From Bacteroides sp. (GTDB taxonomy: Bacteria; Bacteroidota; Bacteroidia; Bacteroidales; Muribaculaceae), in contig JAAVDM010000063.1 in the NCBI GenBank assembly GCA_014801815.1, positions 1 to 64,000 of the forward strand: DNA of 64,000 nucleotides, read 5' to 3'. Below, piece by piece: positions 26,053 through 35,645 of this stretch (position 1 is the first letter of the stretch; each line of letters opens with the position of its first letter). Under the pieces are notes generated by a model, which worked only from the letters and a program-made list of their open reading frames with translations, was not told where the DNA came from and ran no database searches. Made by a program: the position numbers and the translations under genes.

Positions 26053-29000
26053 GCTTTAAGTCGTTGCGCTATCATGTCGTGTATGTCAAGGTCATCACCG
26101 GGATAATTCTCCTGCAGACTCTTGAGGTATTCGATACCCAGATAAGTTTTCTTCTGTGCGTGGTAACTGTCGGCAAGAGCTATGAAGCCGCGTGCGAGCC
26201 AGTACTGATGCGGAGTTCCGGCATCGGTGAATGCGGCCAGCACCTTTTCAGCTTTAGCCGGCTGACCGGCCTGCAGCCAGTACTCGCCTAAGGTGACGGC
26301 TGCCTTCGCACCGCTCTCGCTCATCGGATTGGCGGCAAGACGTTCGTAGATCGCCGCACCTTCGTCTGTACGTCCGGCATCCATCATGCCTTCGGCTTCG
26401 CAGTAGAGAGCCTCGTCCATCTGGTCGGCACTGAGTCCGCCTGTCTGACGCACACGCTGTGCGTAGGCCATACGTTCAGCCGGGTCATCGCTGTAACGCA
26501 TTATACCTGCATAAGCCTCCGGTGCAAAGTCGGCGCCGCCACGACGTTCAAGCTGACGGTAGACCTCTGCTATCTCTTCACGCGGCGCTCCGATTCGGTT
26601 CTCCATGATGTTGGCTTTAAGCAGCAGTGCGCCGGGCACCTGCCGTGAGTCGGCACGCTTCTCAAGCAACATGTCTATATGGGTTATGGCATGTGTGTAA
26701 AGACCGTTTTCCTGTTCGGCTTCGGCAAGGTCGTAAAGTGCCTGTGCCAGATTCTGGCCGTCAGGATACTGTTCCACATAACGTTCAAGACCTGCAGTAG
26801 CCTTTACATCATCAGCTAATGCACTCTCGGCGGCGTCGAAAGCAAGGCGTTCCATCTGGTCCGGGTCAAGACGCGGAGCCCCGTCGATACCGGCAAGATA
26901 CTCGGCATATTCGTTAAGCTCGCCTTTGGCCGCATAGTGACGTCGCAGGTCTTCGTTGGCCAGCGCCGCCTCCTGACTTGTCGGCCATGTCGATATGACG
27001 CGTCGGTAAGCCTGTTCGGCTTCGGCAGTACGACCCTCTTTCATGTAGGCTATAGCCATCTGAAGCATACCCTGACGGTTCTGTGGGGTCGAACTATGGT
27101 CGCGGTCAAGTAGGGCGAAAGTCTCAGCTGCCTTTGAGGTCTGTCCGAGAGCGGCATAGGTTTCGCCCTGTTCGAGAATGGCATCGGGCAACCAGCGTGA
27201 ATCGGGATATTTCTGTGCCAACAGACTGAGTTCGTTAACTTTGCGTGTTATGTCGCCGGCATGACCGTACATTATGGCACGGCGGAACATAGCGTAGTCC
27301 GCAGTCTGCGCGTTGCTGTCTATAGCACGTGTGTACTGATCGGTAGCACCTCGGTAATCACCTGTGTAATACAGACAGTCGGCAAGGCGCACTATGGCGT
27401 CCGTGCGCTGTGCTTCGGGTAGTGAAGAGTCTGAAGAAGCATCGCGGAACTGTCGGGTAGCTTCGGCGAATTTTTCCTGACGGTACAGAGCGTATGCAAG
27501 GTCGTAACGGGCCAATGCTTTATTATCGGCATTGCCGCGTCCGTTGAGATAGCGGCGGTAAGCGTTCTCGGCGTTCCGGTAGTCACCTGTGTCATACAGT
27601 GCGTCACCGAGCCAGAGAGTTGCGTCAGTGGCAATAGCGGCATCACTTTTTGAGTCGGCAGCCTGACGCAGATAACCTGCGGCAGCCGCAGCATTACCGT
27701 TGGATAACTCTTCGACACCTAATTCAAAGAGGATTTTCTGTTTTGCAGCGAGTACCGAGGAGGAAGGCTTTTTGATATTCTCTATGCTGGCGAGCGCGCG
27801 GCGGTAATCACGTTCATTGTAATAGGCCGTAGCAAGAAACTCCTTCACACGCGGAGCGTACTCCGAACGCGGATAGCGTTTAAGGAAGTTCTCAAGCAGT
27901 TCGACCGATGATGAGAATGGTATCTGTCCGCCGTGTGTGCGTGAAGCTACGTAGTTATATAGGGCGGCTTCGCTCACGGTGTTGTCGTAGCTCATACGGG
28001 TGGCTTTCTCGAAAGCTATTGCAGCAGCATTGCTGTCTCCTTGTGCCGCCGCGCACTGTCCGAGATAGAGATATGCACTCTGTCCGAGATCGCTCTGAAG
28101 GTCGGTGAGCGGTGTGAGGGCTTCGGCAGCCTGAGTATAGCGTTCCTCTTTGTAGTCAATTACGGCAAGGGCATAGCGTGCGTCATCGGCAGCCGAAGTT
28201 CCGGTATGTTCTATATAGTTCTCAAGATATTGGCGTGCCGGAGTGAAATCACCGAGTTTGTAATAACTCAGACCTATTACACGTTCCGTTCCGGGCACAA
28301 GCTCCGCGACATTACGGCGTTCAAGCAGGCTCCGGCCATGATCTATCACATTCTGATATTGTCCGCGAGCGAACTCTATCTGTGTCATGTAGTAGCCCGG
28401 TTCGAGTCCATCGCTCTGATAGTTGCCGCGCCGTGCCATAGAAGCATTGTTGCTACGCCGGCGTCCATGACGCCCCGTCGGTGCGGCGTCCTGCTGTGTG
28501 TCGGGCATATCGGGCATCTCACTTCCTATTGAGGCAAAAGTGTTGTATGCTTTGTCGTAATCGCCGTGTAAATACTCTATGTAAGCCAGGTAATAGCGTC
28601 CGGCCTCACGGTACTGTCCGTAACCGAGCAGGCGTGTGAAAGCCGGTACACTCTCATCATACAGCCCGCGCTTCACCTGACACAGCCCTTTGCGGTAGGT
28701 GTAAGCCGGCAGCTGCGAGGCGTCGAGACGTGAGAAATCGATGTCATCATACAGTTCGAGAGCAGCGGCATAGTCGTGATCGAAATAGTAATAGTCAGCC
28801 TCGGCAAGACGGGCGTTGAGCGCCAGAGGCGAGGCCGGGTGTGTGGCGGCGAAATCGTGCAGCAGACTCAGACAGTCGGCGTCACCGGTTTCATAGAGAG
28901 CTTTAGCCAGAAGATAGGAACATTCCGTAGCCTCGGCTTCGGTCAGTTCCACCTGCTGTGTGACGAGATGGCGCAACTGGTCGATGACTCCTTGATAGTT

Positions 29001-29156
29001 GCCGCTCTTTACCATCAGCATGGCCCGTTCGCAATAGCCGACGGCACGCGGACTGAGTCGTTCGGGCCATGTGGCGGCTGTAATAGAACCGGCCATCAGG
29101 ACAGCACCCAAGGCGGCTGCAAGGCGGCCTGTGCGTAGATGTTGTGTCAGTTTCAT
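26043..29156 (-). CDS. Large periplasmic TPR protein
   Basis: 1037 aa. Signal peptide 1-27 (LGAVLMAGSITAA), then tetratricopeptide-type helices along nearly the whole length; clear units include AEADYYYFDHDYAAALELYDDI, AYIEYLHGDYDKAYNTFASI, ALYDTGDYRNAENAYRRYL and MAIAYMKEGRTAEAEQAYRRVI. A low-complexity insert with GRHGRRRSNNASMARRG lies near 235-252. Such very large TPR proteins act as periplasmic scaffolds. It overlaps the glycosyltransferase gene by 4 bp upstream and the barrel gene downstream, so the three form one operon. Confidence 0.88.
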   Translation of the reverse strand: MKLTQHLRTGRLAAALGAVLMAGSITAATWPERLSPRAVGYCERAMLMVKSGNYQGVIDQLRHLVTQQVELTEAEATECSYLLAKALYETGDADCLSLLHDFAATHPASPLALNARLAEADYYYFDHDYAAALELYDDIDFSRLDASQLPAYTYRKGLCQVKRGLYDESVPAFTRLLGYGQYREAGRYYLAYIEYLHGDYDKAYNTFASIGSEMPDMPDTQQDAAPTGRHGRRRSNNASMARRGNYQSDGLEPGYYMTQIEFARGQYQNVIDHGRSLLERRNVAELVPGTERVIGLSYYKLGDFTPARQYLENYIEHTGTSAADDARYALAVIDYKEERYTQAAEALTPLTDLQSDLGQSAYLYLGQCAAAQGDSNAAAIAFEKATRMSYDNTVSEAALYNYVASRTHGGQIPFSSSVELLENFLKRYPRSEYAPRVKEFLATAYYNERDYRRALASIENIKKPSSSVLAAKQKILFELGVEELSNGNAAAAAGYLRQAADSKSDAAIATDATLWLGDALYDTGDYRNAENAYRRYLNGRGNADNKALARYDLAYALYRQEKFAEATRQFRDASSDSSLPEAQRTDAIVRLADCLYYTGDYRGATDQYTRAIDSNAQTADYAMFRRAIMYGHAGDITRKVNELSLLAQKYPDSRWLPDAILEQGETYAALGQTSKAAETFALLDRDHSSTPQNRQGMLQMAIAYMKEGRTAEAEQAYRRVISTWPTSQEAALANEDLRRHYAAKGELNEYAEYLAGIDGAPRLDPDQMERLAFDAAESALADDVKATAGLERYVEQYPDGQNLAQALYDLAEAEQENGLYTHAITHIDMLLEKRADSRQVPGALLLKANIMENRIGAPREEIAEVYRQLERRGGADFAPEAYAGIMRYSDDPAERMAYAQRVRQTGGLSADQMDEALYCEAEGMMDAGRTDEGAAIYERLAANPMSESGAKAAVTLGEYWLQAGQPAKAEKVLAAFTDAGTPHQYWLARGFIALADSYHAQKKTYLGIEYLKSLQENYPGDDLDIHDMIAQRLKAWK

Positions 29157-30253
29157 TGTTGGTTTGGTGGGCTCGTAGTTTTATTTCGTTGCAGCACTTC
29201 GTCGAGGCATTCGAGCACCCGGCCGGCTGTGATACGGTTCAGGCATGGATAAGTGGTGTCGCCCTCGGGGTGACGGCAGGGGCGGTTGCCATATATAGAA
29301 CATGGACGGCAGTCCATATTGATCTGCACGCAGTCTGACAGACGTTGTCCGTAACCTAAGAATCCTGCAGCCGGGTGTGTGGCGCCCCACACGCTTACGG
29401 CGGACAGACCGGCCAGCGAAGCGAGGTGCATGTTGGCCGAATCGGCTGTGAGCATTACATCGCAGTGGCTCATGAGTGCCAGTTCGGCGGTGATACCTGC
29501 CCTGAGCGCCGCCATGTTGAGCAGTCTGCCATCGGTGTGTTCCGGGGCTATACTGTCAATGATACGGCTTTCGTCCGGTCCGAAACCCATGACGAATATT
29601 CTGACACCCGGACGACTGAGCAATGTAGCCGTCACTTCGCGGACCAGCGACAGTGGCAGGCGTTTGCCGGCATGGGCGGCGAAAGGCGCAATGGCCACCC
29701 ATGTTTCATCTGGACGGCGGGGCACTGTGACTGCGGCGAAGAGAGCCGGGTCAGCCCGGTGTCCGTCATAGACTGAGGTGAAACCTCCTCCTCGTCTGAG
29801 TCCGGCGGTTTCGATAGCATCGGCATAGCGTGCCACAGTAGGGCGGAGCGGTGTCCGGTCATGTCCCGATATAAGCTCACGGCGCCGACGGCGCATTTTG
29901 TCAAGCCGTGTCACTTTCAGTCCGTGCAGACGCGCAGCGGCACGCATAATCCTTGTGCGCAACACATCGTGCAGATCAACGTATGTGTCGGCACCGTATT
30001 TTTTTATCAATTGCCGTGTCAGCCTCCATATCCCTCCGGGACCCTTGAAAAGATTCAGGTCTATGCCTTCAACAGCAAGATTGGGAGGCGGATTGACAAA
30101 TACTCCGGCAGGTCCCGGACGTGTCACGAAGATGAACCGTACCTCCGGATTGGCGCGGCAGGCGTCATATACCGCCGGTACAGTCATGGCCACGTCGCCG
30201 AGGGCCGAGAAGCGGGTCAGCAGTACGCCGGCCGGCTTCTTATTTTTTGCCAT
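29153..30253 (-). CDS. Glycosyltransferase family 9 protein (heptosyltransferase-like)
   Basis: 366 aa, GT-B fold. GT9 enzymes add heptose or related sugars to the LPS core at the inner face of the cytoplasmic membrane. Seen: N-terminal LLTRFSALGDVAMTVPAVYD at 13-32, VDLHDVLRTRIM near 112, second-domain AIAPFAAHAGKRLPL, and the donor-site segment MLTADSANMHLASLAGLSAVSVWGATHP near 278-305. A Cys-rich end (INMDCRPCSIYGNRPCRH) is common in Bacteroidales members. It overlaps DUF4254 by 14 bp and the TPR gene by 4 bp. Confidence 0.9.
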   Translation of the reverse strand: MAKNKKPAGVLLTRFSALGDVAMTVPAVYDACRANPEVRFIFVTRPGPAGVFVNPPPNLAVEGIDLNLFKGPGGIWRLTRQLIKKYGADTYVDLHDVLRTRIMRAAARLHGLKVTRLDKMRRRRRELISGHDRTPLRPTVARYADAIETAGLRRGGGFTSVYDGHRADPALFAAVTVPRRPDETWVAIAPFAAHAGKRLPLSLVREVTATLLSRPGVRIFVMGFGPDESRIIDSIAPEHTDGRLLNMAALRAGITAELALMSHCDVMLTADSANMHLASLAGLSAVSVWGATHPAAGFLGYGQRLSDCVQINMDCRPCSIYGNRPCRHPEGDTTYPCLNRITAGRVLECLDEVLQRNKTTSPPNQQ

Positions 30254-30845
30254 AAAGCACGGGATTGGTAGCCGGGTCGTTGTACATCTTCATCTGGCGA
30301 TACACCTTCATGTATTTACGTCCTTCGGCTATGTCATCGAGCAACTGGTCAATAGCTGTCGTGAGGTCGGTGCGCTGCTCTTCGAGTATGGTGAGTTTGG
30401 CGCGGCAGGTAGCCTTGTGTTCAGGTGCGGTATCGGTGCGTTCGACCTGTTCGCGCATGTGCCATATTTTAAGAGCCAGTATTGACAGACGGTCAAGTGC
30501 CCATGCGGGAGACTCCGTATTTATAGTTGCCTCCGGACTTACGGCTACATCTTTGAAGCGTGTACGGAAGTAAGAGTCGAGTTCCTCCACCATATCGGTG
30601 CGTTCCTGATTCGAGCGGTCGATGCGGCGCTTTATTGACAGAGCTTCGGCCGGGTCTATATCAGGGTCGCGTACTATATCCTCAAGGTGCCATTGCACGG
30701 CATCGATCCAGTTTTTGCCGTAGAGCATGGCTTCTAACGAGTTGGCGGGGTAGGGATTTGTGAGCGTGGTATCCACGTTGTCGGCTATGTGATAGTCGGC
30801 TACGGCACGGTCAAAGACTGTATTGGCGAGTTGGGCGAGTTTCAT
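30240..30845 (-). CDS. DUF4254 domain protein
   Basis: 201 aa from ATG 30845 (MKLAQLANTVFDRAV). A longer frame reaches 30962 but would read into the tRNA-Glu gene, so the shorter start is chosen. DUF4254 is a soluble, mostly helical family typical of Bacteroidetes and found beside GT9 genes (family knowledge); its role in LPS or glycan assembly is inference. Seen: NPYPANSLEAMLYGKNWIDAVQWHLEDIVRDP near 28-60, RIDRSNQERTDMVE, and an alpha-helical remainder. It overlaps the GT9 gene by 14 bp. Confidence 0.85.
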   Translation of the reverse strand: MKLAQLANTVFDRAVADYHIADNVDTTLTNPYPANSLEAMLYGKNWIDAVQWHLEDIVRDPDIDPAEALSIKRRIDRSNQERTDMVEELDSYFRTRFKDVAVSPEATINTESPAWALDRLSILALKIWHMREQVERTDTAPEHKATCRAKLTILEEQRTDLTTAIDQLLDDIAEGRKYMKVYRQMKMYNDPATNPVLYGKK

Positions 30846-30954
30846 AGTTGAAGTTATGATTTGGGGGTAGAAAATGCGAGAAGCGGCCGGCTTGTGTTGT
30901 ATCAAGTCGACCGCTTCGGAGTCATTTTGTCGTTGGGGGGAGAGGGCTGACGGG

Positions 30955-31026
30955 TAGCCCATAGCAGAGTCGAACTGCTCTTTAGAGAATGAAAATCTCT
31001 CGTCCTAACCGATAGACGAATGGGCC
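30955..31026 (-). tRNA. tRNA-Glu (TTC), copy 1
   Basis: 72 nt. Cloverleaf: acceptor GGCCCAT with ATGGGCT (first pair G-T), D arm with TCTATCGGTTAGGA, anticodon stem GAGAG/CTCTC with loop anticodon TTC, and T arm GAGCAGTTCGACTCTGC. The discriminator base is A. No CCA is encoded. Identical to the copy at 31388-31459. Confidence 0.97.
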
Positions 31027-31091
31027 AACGAAAACCGGGCTGAACACACTGTGGCACTCATGCCTCCGGCTCTATATTTCCACCTTTATTA

Positions 31092-31346
31092 TCAGGCGAG
31101 TTTGTTGATGTGCTTTGCAAGGCCACTGCAGAGGTTAGAAGCCTTGTTCTTAGAGATGACGTTCTTACGTCCGAGGCGCTGAAGCAACTGGCTCACCTTG
31201 TTATAGGCGGCTGTGGCCTCAGTCTTGTCAGTCATCTTGCGCACACGACGCACAGCATTACGGGCTGTCTTGGCCCAATAGCGGTTTTCAAGTCTGCGCT
31301 TTTCGGCCTGGCGGATTCTTTTTAATGATGATTTATGATTTGCCAT
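31092..31346 (-). CDS. rpsT: 30S ribosomal protein S20
   Basis: 84 aa, usual length. It binds 16S rRNA early in 30S assembly. Seen: N-terminal [18 protein letters not shown], the conserved basic helical pattern, and C-terminal [19 protein letters not shown]. It sits between two identical tRNA-Glu genes on the same strand, probably transcribed as one unit from 31520-31550. Confidence 0.97.
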   Translation of the reverse strand: MANHKSSLKRIRQAEKRRLENRYWAKTARNAVRRVRKMTDKTEATAAYNKVSQLLQRLGRKNVISKNKASNLCSGLAKHINKLA

Positions 31347-31387
31347 CTTTTAGAGAATGAATTCTTTTTCTGTCTGTTTTTGTTTTG

Positions 31388-31459
31388 TAGCCCATAGCAG
31401 AGTCGAACTGCTCTTTAGAGAATGAAAATCTCTCGTCCTAACCGATAGACGAATGGGCC
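31388..31459 (-). tRNA. tRNA-Glu (TTC), copy 2
   Basis: Base for base the same 72 nt as 30955-31026, with the TTC anticodon. It leads the transcription unit tRNA-Glu - rpsT - tRNA-Glu. Confidence 0.97.
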
Positions 31460-31519
31460 CCTCAGTCGCAACAGCATCTGCAGTGTTGCTTGACGTCCCT
31501 CAGGTGCTTTTTGCGACTG

Positions 31520-31550
31520 CAAAGGTAGACATTAATTTTTTATCTGCAAA
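31520..31550 (-). promoter_or_regulatory. Promoter of the tRNA-Glu/rpsT unit
   Basis: On the minus strand a -33 TTTG (31550-31547), a 19-nt spacer and a -7 TACCTTTG (31527-31520) match the Bacteroidetes consensus. The start point would be near 31514, within a small hairpin (AGTCGCA facing TGCGACT) in the leader before the first tRNA. Confidence 0.65.
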
Positions 31551-31807
31551 ATTTTTCACTCTTTTTCTCTAAATTCTTTGTTTTTCTCTCCGCTTAGGGT
31601 CTTTTCCGACTCCTTTGCAGGGGGTATGGCCGGTGTGCGTAGGGGATTTGCGGGGTTACGGTCAAGGTCGCATTGATAGTACATATTCCGTGCGTCTATA
31701 AATATACTACTTATATTTGCTCATTGGTGGTATATTCTATTTTTGGATTATCCTACCTAATCGTCGGGAAAGGCTATACTAACCGGGGGCTTGTATCGCC
31801 GTTGCGG
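31551..31807. other. Intergenic region with no gene seen
   Basis: Between the tRNA/rpsT promoter and the phosphatase promoter. It is T-rich on the left; I see no reading frame, hairpin or repeat worth naming. Confidence 0.5.
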
Positions 31808-31839
31808 TTTGGTAGTGTGGCAGCTTATTGCTAATTTTG
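31808..31839 (+). promoter_or_regulatory. Promoter of the histidine phosphatase gene
   Basis: -33 TTTG at 31808-31811, a 20-nt spacer, -7 TAATTTTG at 31832-31839. A start near 31845 rules out an in-frame ATG at 31828 as the translation start. Confidence 0.65.
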
Positions 31840-31884
31840 CCTCCGTGCGGTCTGACCGCCTTAATGCTTAAAAATTCATATCTT

Positions 31885-33180
31885 ATGCCCCACATTCCCC
31901 GCTTTTCCGCTTTCCTGCGTCCTGTGCGGAGACTGCGCCTGCTGCTTGGCGCCCTGACGCTGTCTGCCTTCGGCCATGTTTCAGCTTTTGAATCACTGCC
32001 TCCGCAGTATGACGGTAGTATGATGCCTTATGACTTCGAGAAGTGTACACCGTCCGAGGTGCCTGACTCGCTGCAGCCGTTCTTTATCAATTATGTGGCA
32101 CGGCACGGAGCGAGATTTCTGTCTTCCGAGAAGAAAGTCACCCGACTCACCAAAGCTGTTGACAAAGCCCGTGCTGTCGGCACTCTTACCTCACTCGGTG
32201 AGGATGTGGCTACCCTTATCGACGAGGTACGTCGTAACACTGCCGACCGCTGGGGGGCTTTGGATTCGGTAGGCTGTGCCGAACAGCAGCGTCTTGCCGC
32301 AGAAATGTCGGCTATGTGGCCGTCGGTCACAGGTAGCGGAGTGGTACAGGCGTGCGCCACATACGTACCGCGTGTGGTGATGAGTATGTATGAGTTCTCG
32401 CATCGACTATGTTCTCTCAACCCCGACATTCAGATATATACGGGCGAAGGTCATCAGTATGACAGTCTGTTACGGTTCTTTACCACCAATCCTGTCTATG
32501 TCTCATACCTTAACGATAAACCTTGGAAAAAGGAATATGACGCTTTCGTAAGTGCCTGCGTGTCGGCTGTCCCGGCTCGTGCCATGTTCGGCGACATCTT
32601 TGACGAGGGGGAACTGCGTCGGCTCACACTTGACATATACGGTGTGCTTCAGTCGTTGCGTGCGGCCGGTCTGCCGGCTCCTACCACGCGCTGGATGACA
32701 GCTGACGATTACCGTGTCTGCTGGCAGGCAGCCAATCTTGAACACTATTATGCACGCAGCGAGAACTGTTTTAGCCGTGAACCTGCCATAGCCGCTATTC
32801 CGCTGTTGCGCGATATTATAGACACGACTGACAAGGCGGTACGTAATGAGGCTTCGGGAGAAATACCTCTCAAAGTTGCCATGCATTTCGGTCATGCCGA
32901 GACACTTATGCCATTGTTGTCACTATGTGACATTGAAGGCTGTAATGCTCCTAATGTGACCGATGCCTCCGGTGTCGCTGCCGTGTGGCGCGATTACGAC
33001 ATCGTACCTTTGGGAGCCAATCTGGAAATAGTATTGCTGTTGGCTCCCTCGGGTACTGTCTATGCTCTCACGCGCCTCAACGGCCGTGACGTCAGAGTCG
33101 GCGATTTTACCGGTCCGATTGTCCTCTGGACAGAACTGCGTGATTATTGGATCGGGCGTGCCGCACAGATGAGTCTTTAA
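31885..33180 (+). CDS. Histidine phosphatase superfamily, MINPP-like inositol polyphosphate phosphatase
   Basis: 431 aa from ATG 31885; upstream in-frame ATGs at 31828 (before the inferred mRNA start) and 31864 (short leader) are less likely. Signal peptide 1-35 (RLLLGALTLSAFGHVSA). Seen: VARHGARFLSS with the catalytic RHGAR at 73-77 and the proton-donor motif HAE at 337-339 (MHFGHAETLMPLL). The HAE in place of HD marks the multiple inositol polyphosphate phosphatase branch, which removes phosphates from phytate-like substrates (family knowledge). Exported, so likely periplasmic or carried on vesicles. No obvious operon partner. Confidence 0.85.
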   Translation: MPHIPRFSAFLRPVRRLRLLLGALTLSAFGHVSAFESLPPQYDGSMMPYDFEKCTPSEVPDSLQPFFINYVARHGARFLSSEKKVTRLTKAVDKARAVGTLTSLGEDVATLIDEVRRNTADRWGALDSVGCAEQQRLAAEMSAMWPSVTGSGVVQACATYVPRVVMSMYEFSHRLCSLNPDIQIYTGEGHQYDSLLRFFTTNPVYVSYLNDKPWKKEYDAFVSACVSAVPARAMFGDIFDEGELRRLTLDIYGVLQSLRAAGLPAPTTRWMTADDYRVCWQAANLEHYYARSENCFSREPAIAAIPLLRDIIDTTDKAVRNEASGEIPLKVAMHFGHAETLMPLLSLCDIEGCNAPNVTDASGVAAVWRDYDIVPLGANLEIVLLLAPSGTVYALTRLNGRDVRVGDFTGPIVLWTELRDYWIGRAAQMSL

Positions 33181-35145
33181 CGTGGCCAGCCAGATCCGCC
33201 GTTATTGCCTGTGAGTCGGGCTGTCACATTGCTTTCGGAATCTCCTGATTTAAGAGTGTAAGCACTGCCGTTTGTAAGTCCCTCACAGGTAATGAGTATT
33301 GAAGTTGTGTTATTTCCTCCTCCGAGACCATTACCCGGATTGGTACCCGGCCAATTACCCGGTCCATTGCCCGGGTCAGTGCCCGGACCAAAACCTAAAT
33401 TTCCATTTGCATTATAGTCTGCCGGGACAGTGAAATGTGCTAACTGTAATCCGTTACTGTCAGTCAAAATAATTTCACTGCCGGCTTCAACACTGCCGTT
33501 AGATATTATATATGGCTGAGTAGAGCCGGATGATGATGACGGTACTGAGTTACCGCCACCGACAGCTAACAGTGTGCCACCACTGAATATTACAGTGTAA
33601 CCCTCTTCCTCATTCGGCGTCTATGCCACATTCAGGCATACCGCAGCCGAAAGCCATTATATAGCCATCCTGAATATACATATTGCCGTTTGAGTCGAGA
33701 CCATCGTTGTCTGTGGCTATCACGGTTATGTTACCTCCCTTGATATACATGTGGCTTGACGAATTGATGGCATCATCGGTAGAGTGTACTGTTATTGTAC
33801 CGTCATTGATAGTAAGTACTGCCTTACTCTCGATACTTTCCGCTCCGTTTCCTGTTGTTATCACATCGATCACACCGCCGTTGATTTTCACATCGCCGTC
33901 AGCTTTGATACCCTTGGGTGATGATTTCATGTCACTGTCCAACCGGTCGGTGTTACCATTGTAATCGGTATAGAGTGTCCCGTTGACATAAGCCACTATT
34001 CCGCCGGAGGTATTGATAGACAGATCGCCATCGTTTATGACGAGCTTCCCGTCACAGTTTATTCCTTTTCCACCTCCACCTGTAGCTGTCAGGTGTAGTG
34101 TGCCGCCGTCGATGGTCATATCTTCGTCAGAAGCGAGACATGCCGAGGCTTTAGTCTTGTTTTTGGCACTGTCCCAGATACCCTCGCCAGTCACGGTTAC
34201 ATTTACATTACCCCCTGTAATCTGCATCGGACCTTCACACTTTATACCTTTCGAGGCATCAGCCGAAACCGTTATATACATATCTCCTCCACTGAGGATA
34301 ACGGATCCTGTGTCCTCGGCCTCACGGTCAGTATCGTCTTTGTATGATACCTGTATACCGTCGTCTTCGGTATGGTCGATGTTCAGCCGTCCGCTTTTCA
34401 TCATGAAATACTGGTTGCAGTTGATGCCGTCTTTTACAGCCGCAATTACATCTACATCGCAGTTTGACATTTCGATGTATTCCTTAGCGTATATGGCGTG
34501 TGCAGTTTTTCCGGCTACTGTCAGTGAGCCTTCTCCTTTCAGTTCGAGATGTCCCTTGCAGATGATACAGCCTTTCTGACTCCCTGCTTCGCAGTCGGTT
34601 AGAGAGTTGTCCGAGCCTTCTGCAACTGTAAGTTTGATACGCTTACCGTTGTCTATATTGAGCGGGCTACCGGTTGTACTTGTCAGCTGAAGGCCGTTGA
34701 GTTCGATTGTCGACTTGTAGGAGCCTGTAAGATTGAATGAACCGTCAGCAGAATTGCCTGCAAGCCGATAGGTGATTTCACCGCAGTTTGATGCCGATAC
34801 CTCACTGCTCTGAGTGACAGTCACGTGGGCGCCGTTGACTTCTGTCTCTATATATCGTGCTATGTTACCGGAGATACTTACATGTGCCGTATTGTTATCA
34901 TAAACTACTGACACGACGTTGCTTTCAGTTTCTCTTTCGTCTACCCACATCTCCGTGCTTTCGCCAAGTATAAACTCACGGCCTGTTATCGTCAGGCTGC
35001 CGTCATTGCCGAATATCATCTCTCCCGTGATCTCTGCAGGGAAGCTGTATGTCACCTGACCTTCGGCTATATTTAGTATCTGTGCGCCTGCATAGCGGCT
35101 TCCGGCCAGCATGGTGGCTGCGAACAGTATAATTTTTAAGTTCAT
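33177..35145 (-). pseudogene. Carbohydrate-binding-domain secreted protein, frameshifted near its C-terminus
   Basis: The first frame (33610-35145, 511 aa) has a signal peptide (ILFAATMLAGSRYAGA) and a long right-handed parallel beta-helix: repeats such as GNVNVTVTGEG, GGTLHLTATGGGGKGINCDGKL and NGNMYIQDGYIMAFG, as in the Bacteroidales carbohydrate-binding DUF proteins. It stops at CGIDAE. The continuation lies one frame over: EEEGYTVIFSGGTLLAVGGG and on to the Gly/Pro/Asn-rich linker and ending GSGWPR at 33177. An extra base (about 33615; read without it the joint is CGIDANEEEGYTV) explains the break. About 655 aa if joined. A sequencing error is possible. It is coupled by a 4-bp overlap to the 136-aa gene upstream. 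Confidence 0.8.
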
Positions 35146-35552
35146 TTTGTTATCAGTGTTTTTTCGCTTCCGTTGTTACTTTTTAATATATAGATACCTG
35201 TTGCCGGAACTATATCACCTGCCTGTTGTCCCGGCTCAGTTCGGCCTACGTACAGTCCATCGACTGTGAATATTTCTATAGAAGTGGTATCTCTGTCGGC
35301 CTCCATACTGTCTATATAAGCCGGCTCTGCTGAAAAGGCCATAGATGCCAGTTCGGAGAGTTCGACAGTCAGGCTCTCTGTGGCTGAGGTAACTGAAAGT
35401 TGTCCGTTGTTTACTGTGAAACGCAGTCCTTCTGAACTTATGCTTCTCTCGGTACCATCGTGCTGTCTGATGAGCATGTAAGGATAACTGACGGTCGCTC
35501 CAGTGGTGAGAATGCCTGAAGCAACTGTCAGCAGTAGGAGTAATTTTCTCAT
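35142..35552 (-). CDS. Small secreted protein with a sorting-type tail
   Basis: 136 aa. Signal peptide MRKLLLLLTVASGILTTGA, a beta-rich core (MLIRQHDGTERSISSEGLRFTV) and a C-terminal segment IEIFTVDGLYVGRTEPG...GIYILKSNNGSEKTLITK that resembles type A sorting tails. Its ATG overlaps nothing upstream, while its stop overlaps the ATG of the beta-helix gene by 4 bp, so both are made together and may form a surface pair (inference). No specific function is known to me. Confidence 0.72.
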   Translation of the reverse strand: MRKLLLLLTVASGILTTGATVSYPYMLIRQHDGTERSISSEGLRFTVNNGQLSVTSATESLTVELSELASMAFSAEPAYIDSMEADRDTTSIEIFTVDGLYVGRTEPGQQAGDIVPATGIYILKSNNGSEKTLITK

Positions 35553-35645
35553 ATTTTATAAATGCTTATAGGTGTTAAAAAATGAACCATTCTAACTTAA
35601 TTACGTCAAAATCTGTATATAATTTATAATTGAGACAAATAATAC

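Noticed and set aside
30846..30962. N-terminal extension of the DUF4254 protein
   Set aside because: The extension would translate part of the tRNA-Glu gene; the family starts at MKLAQLANTV.
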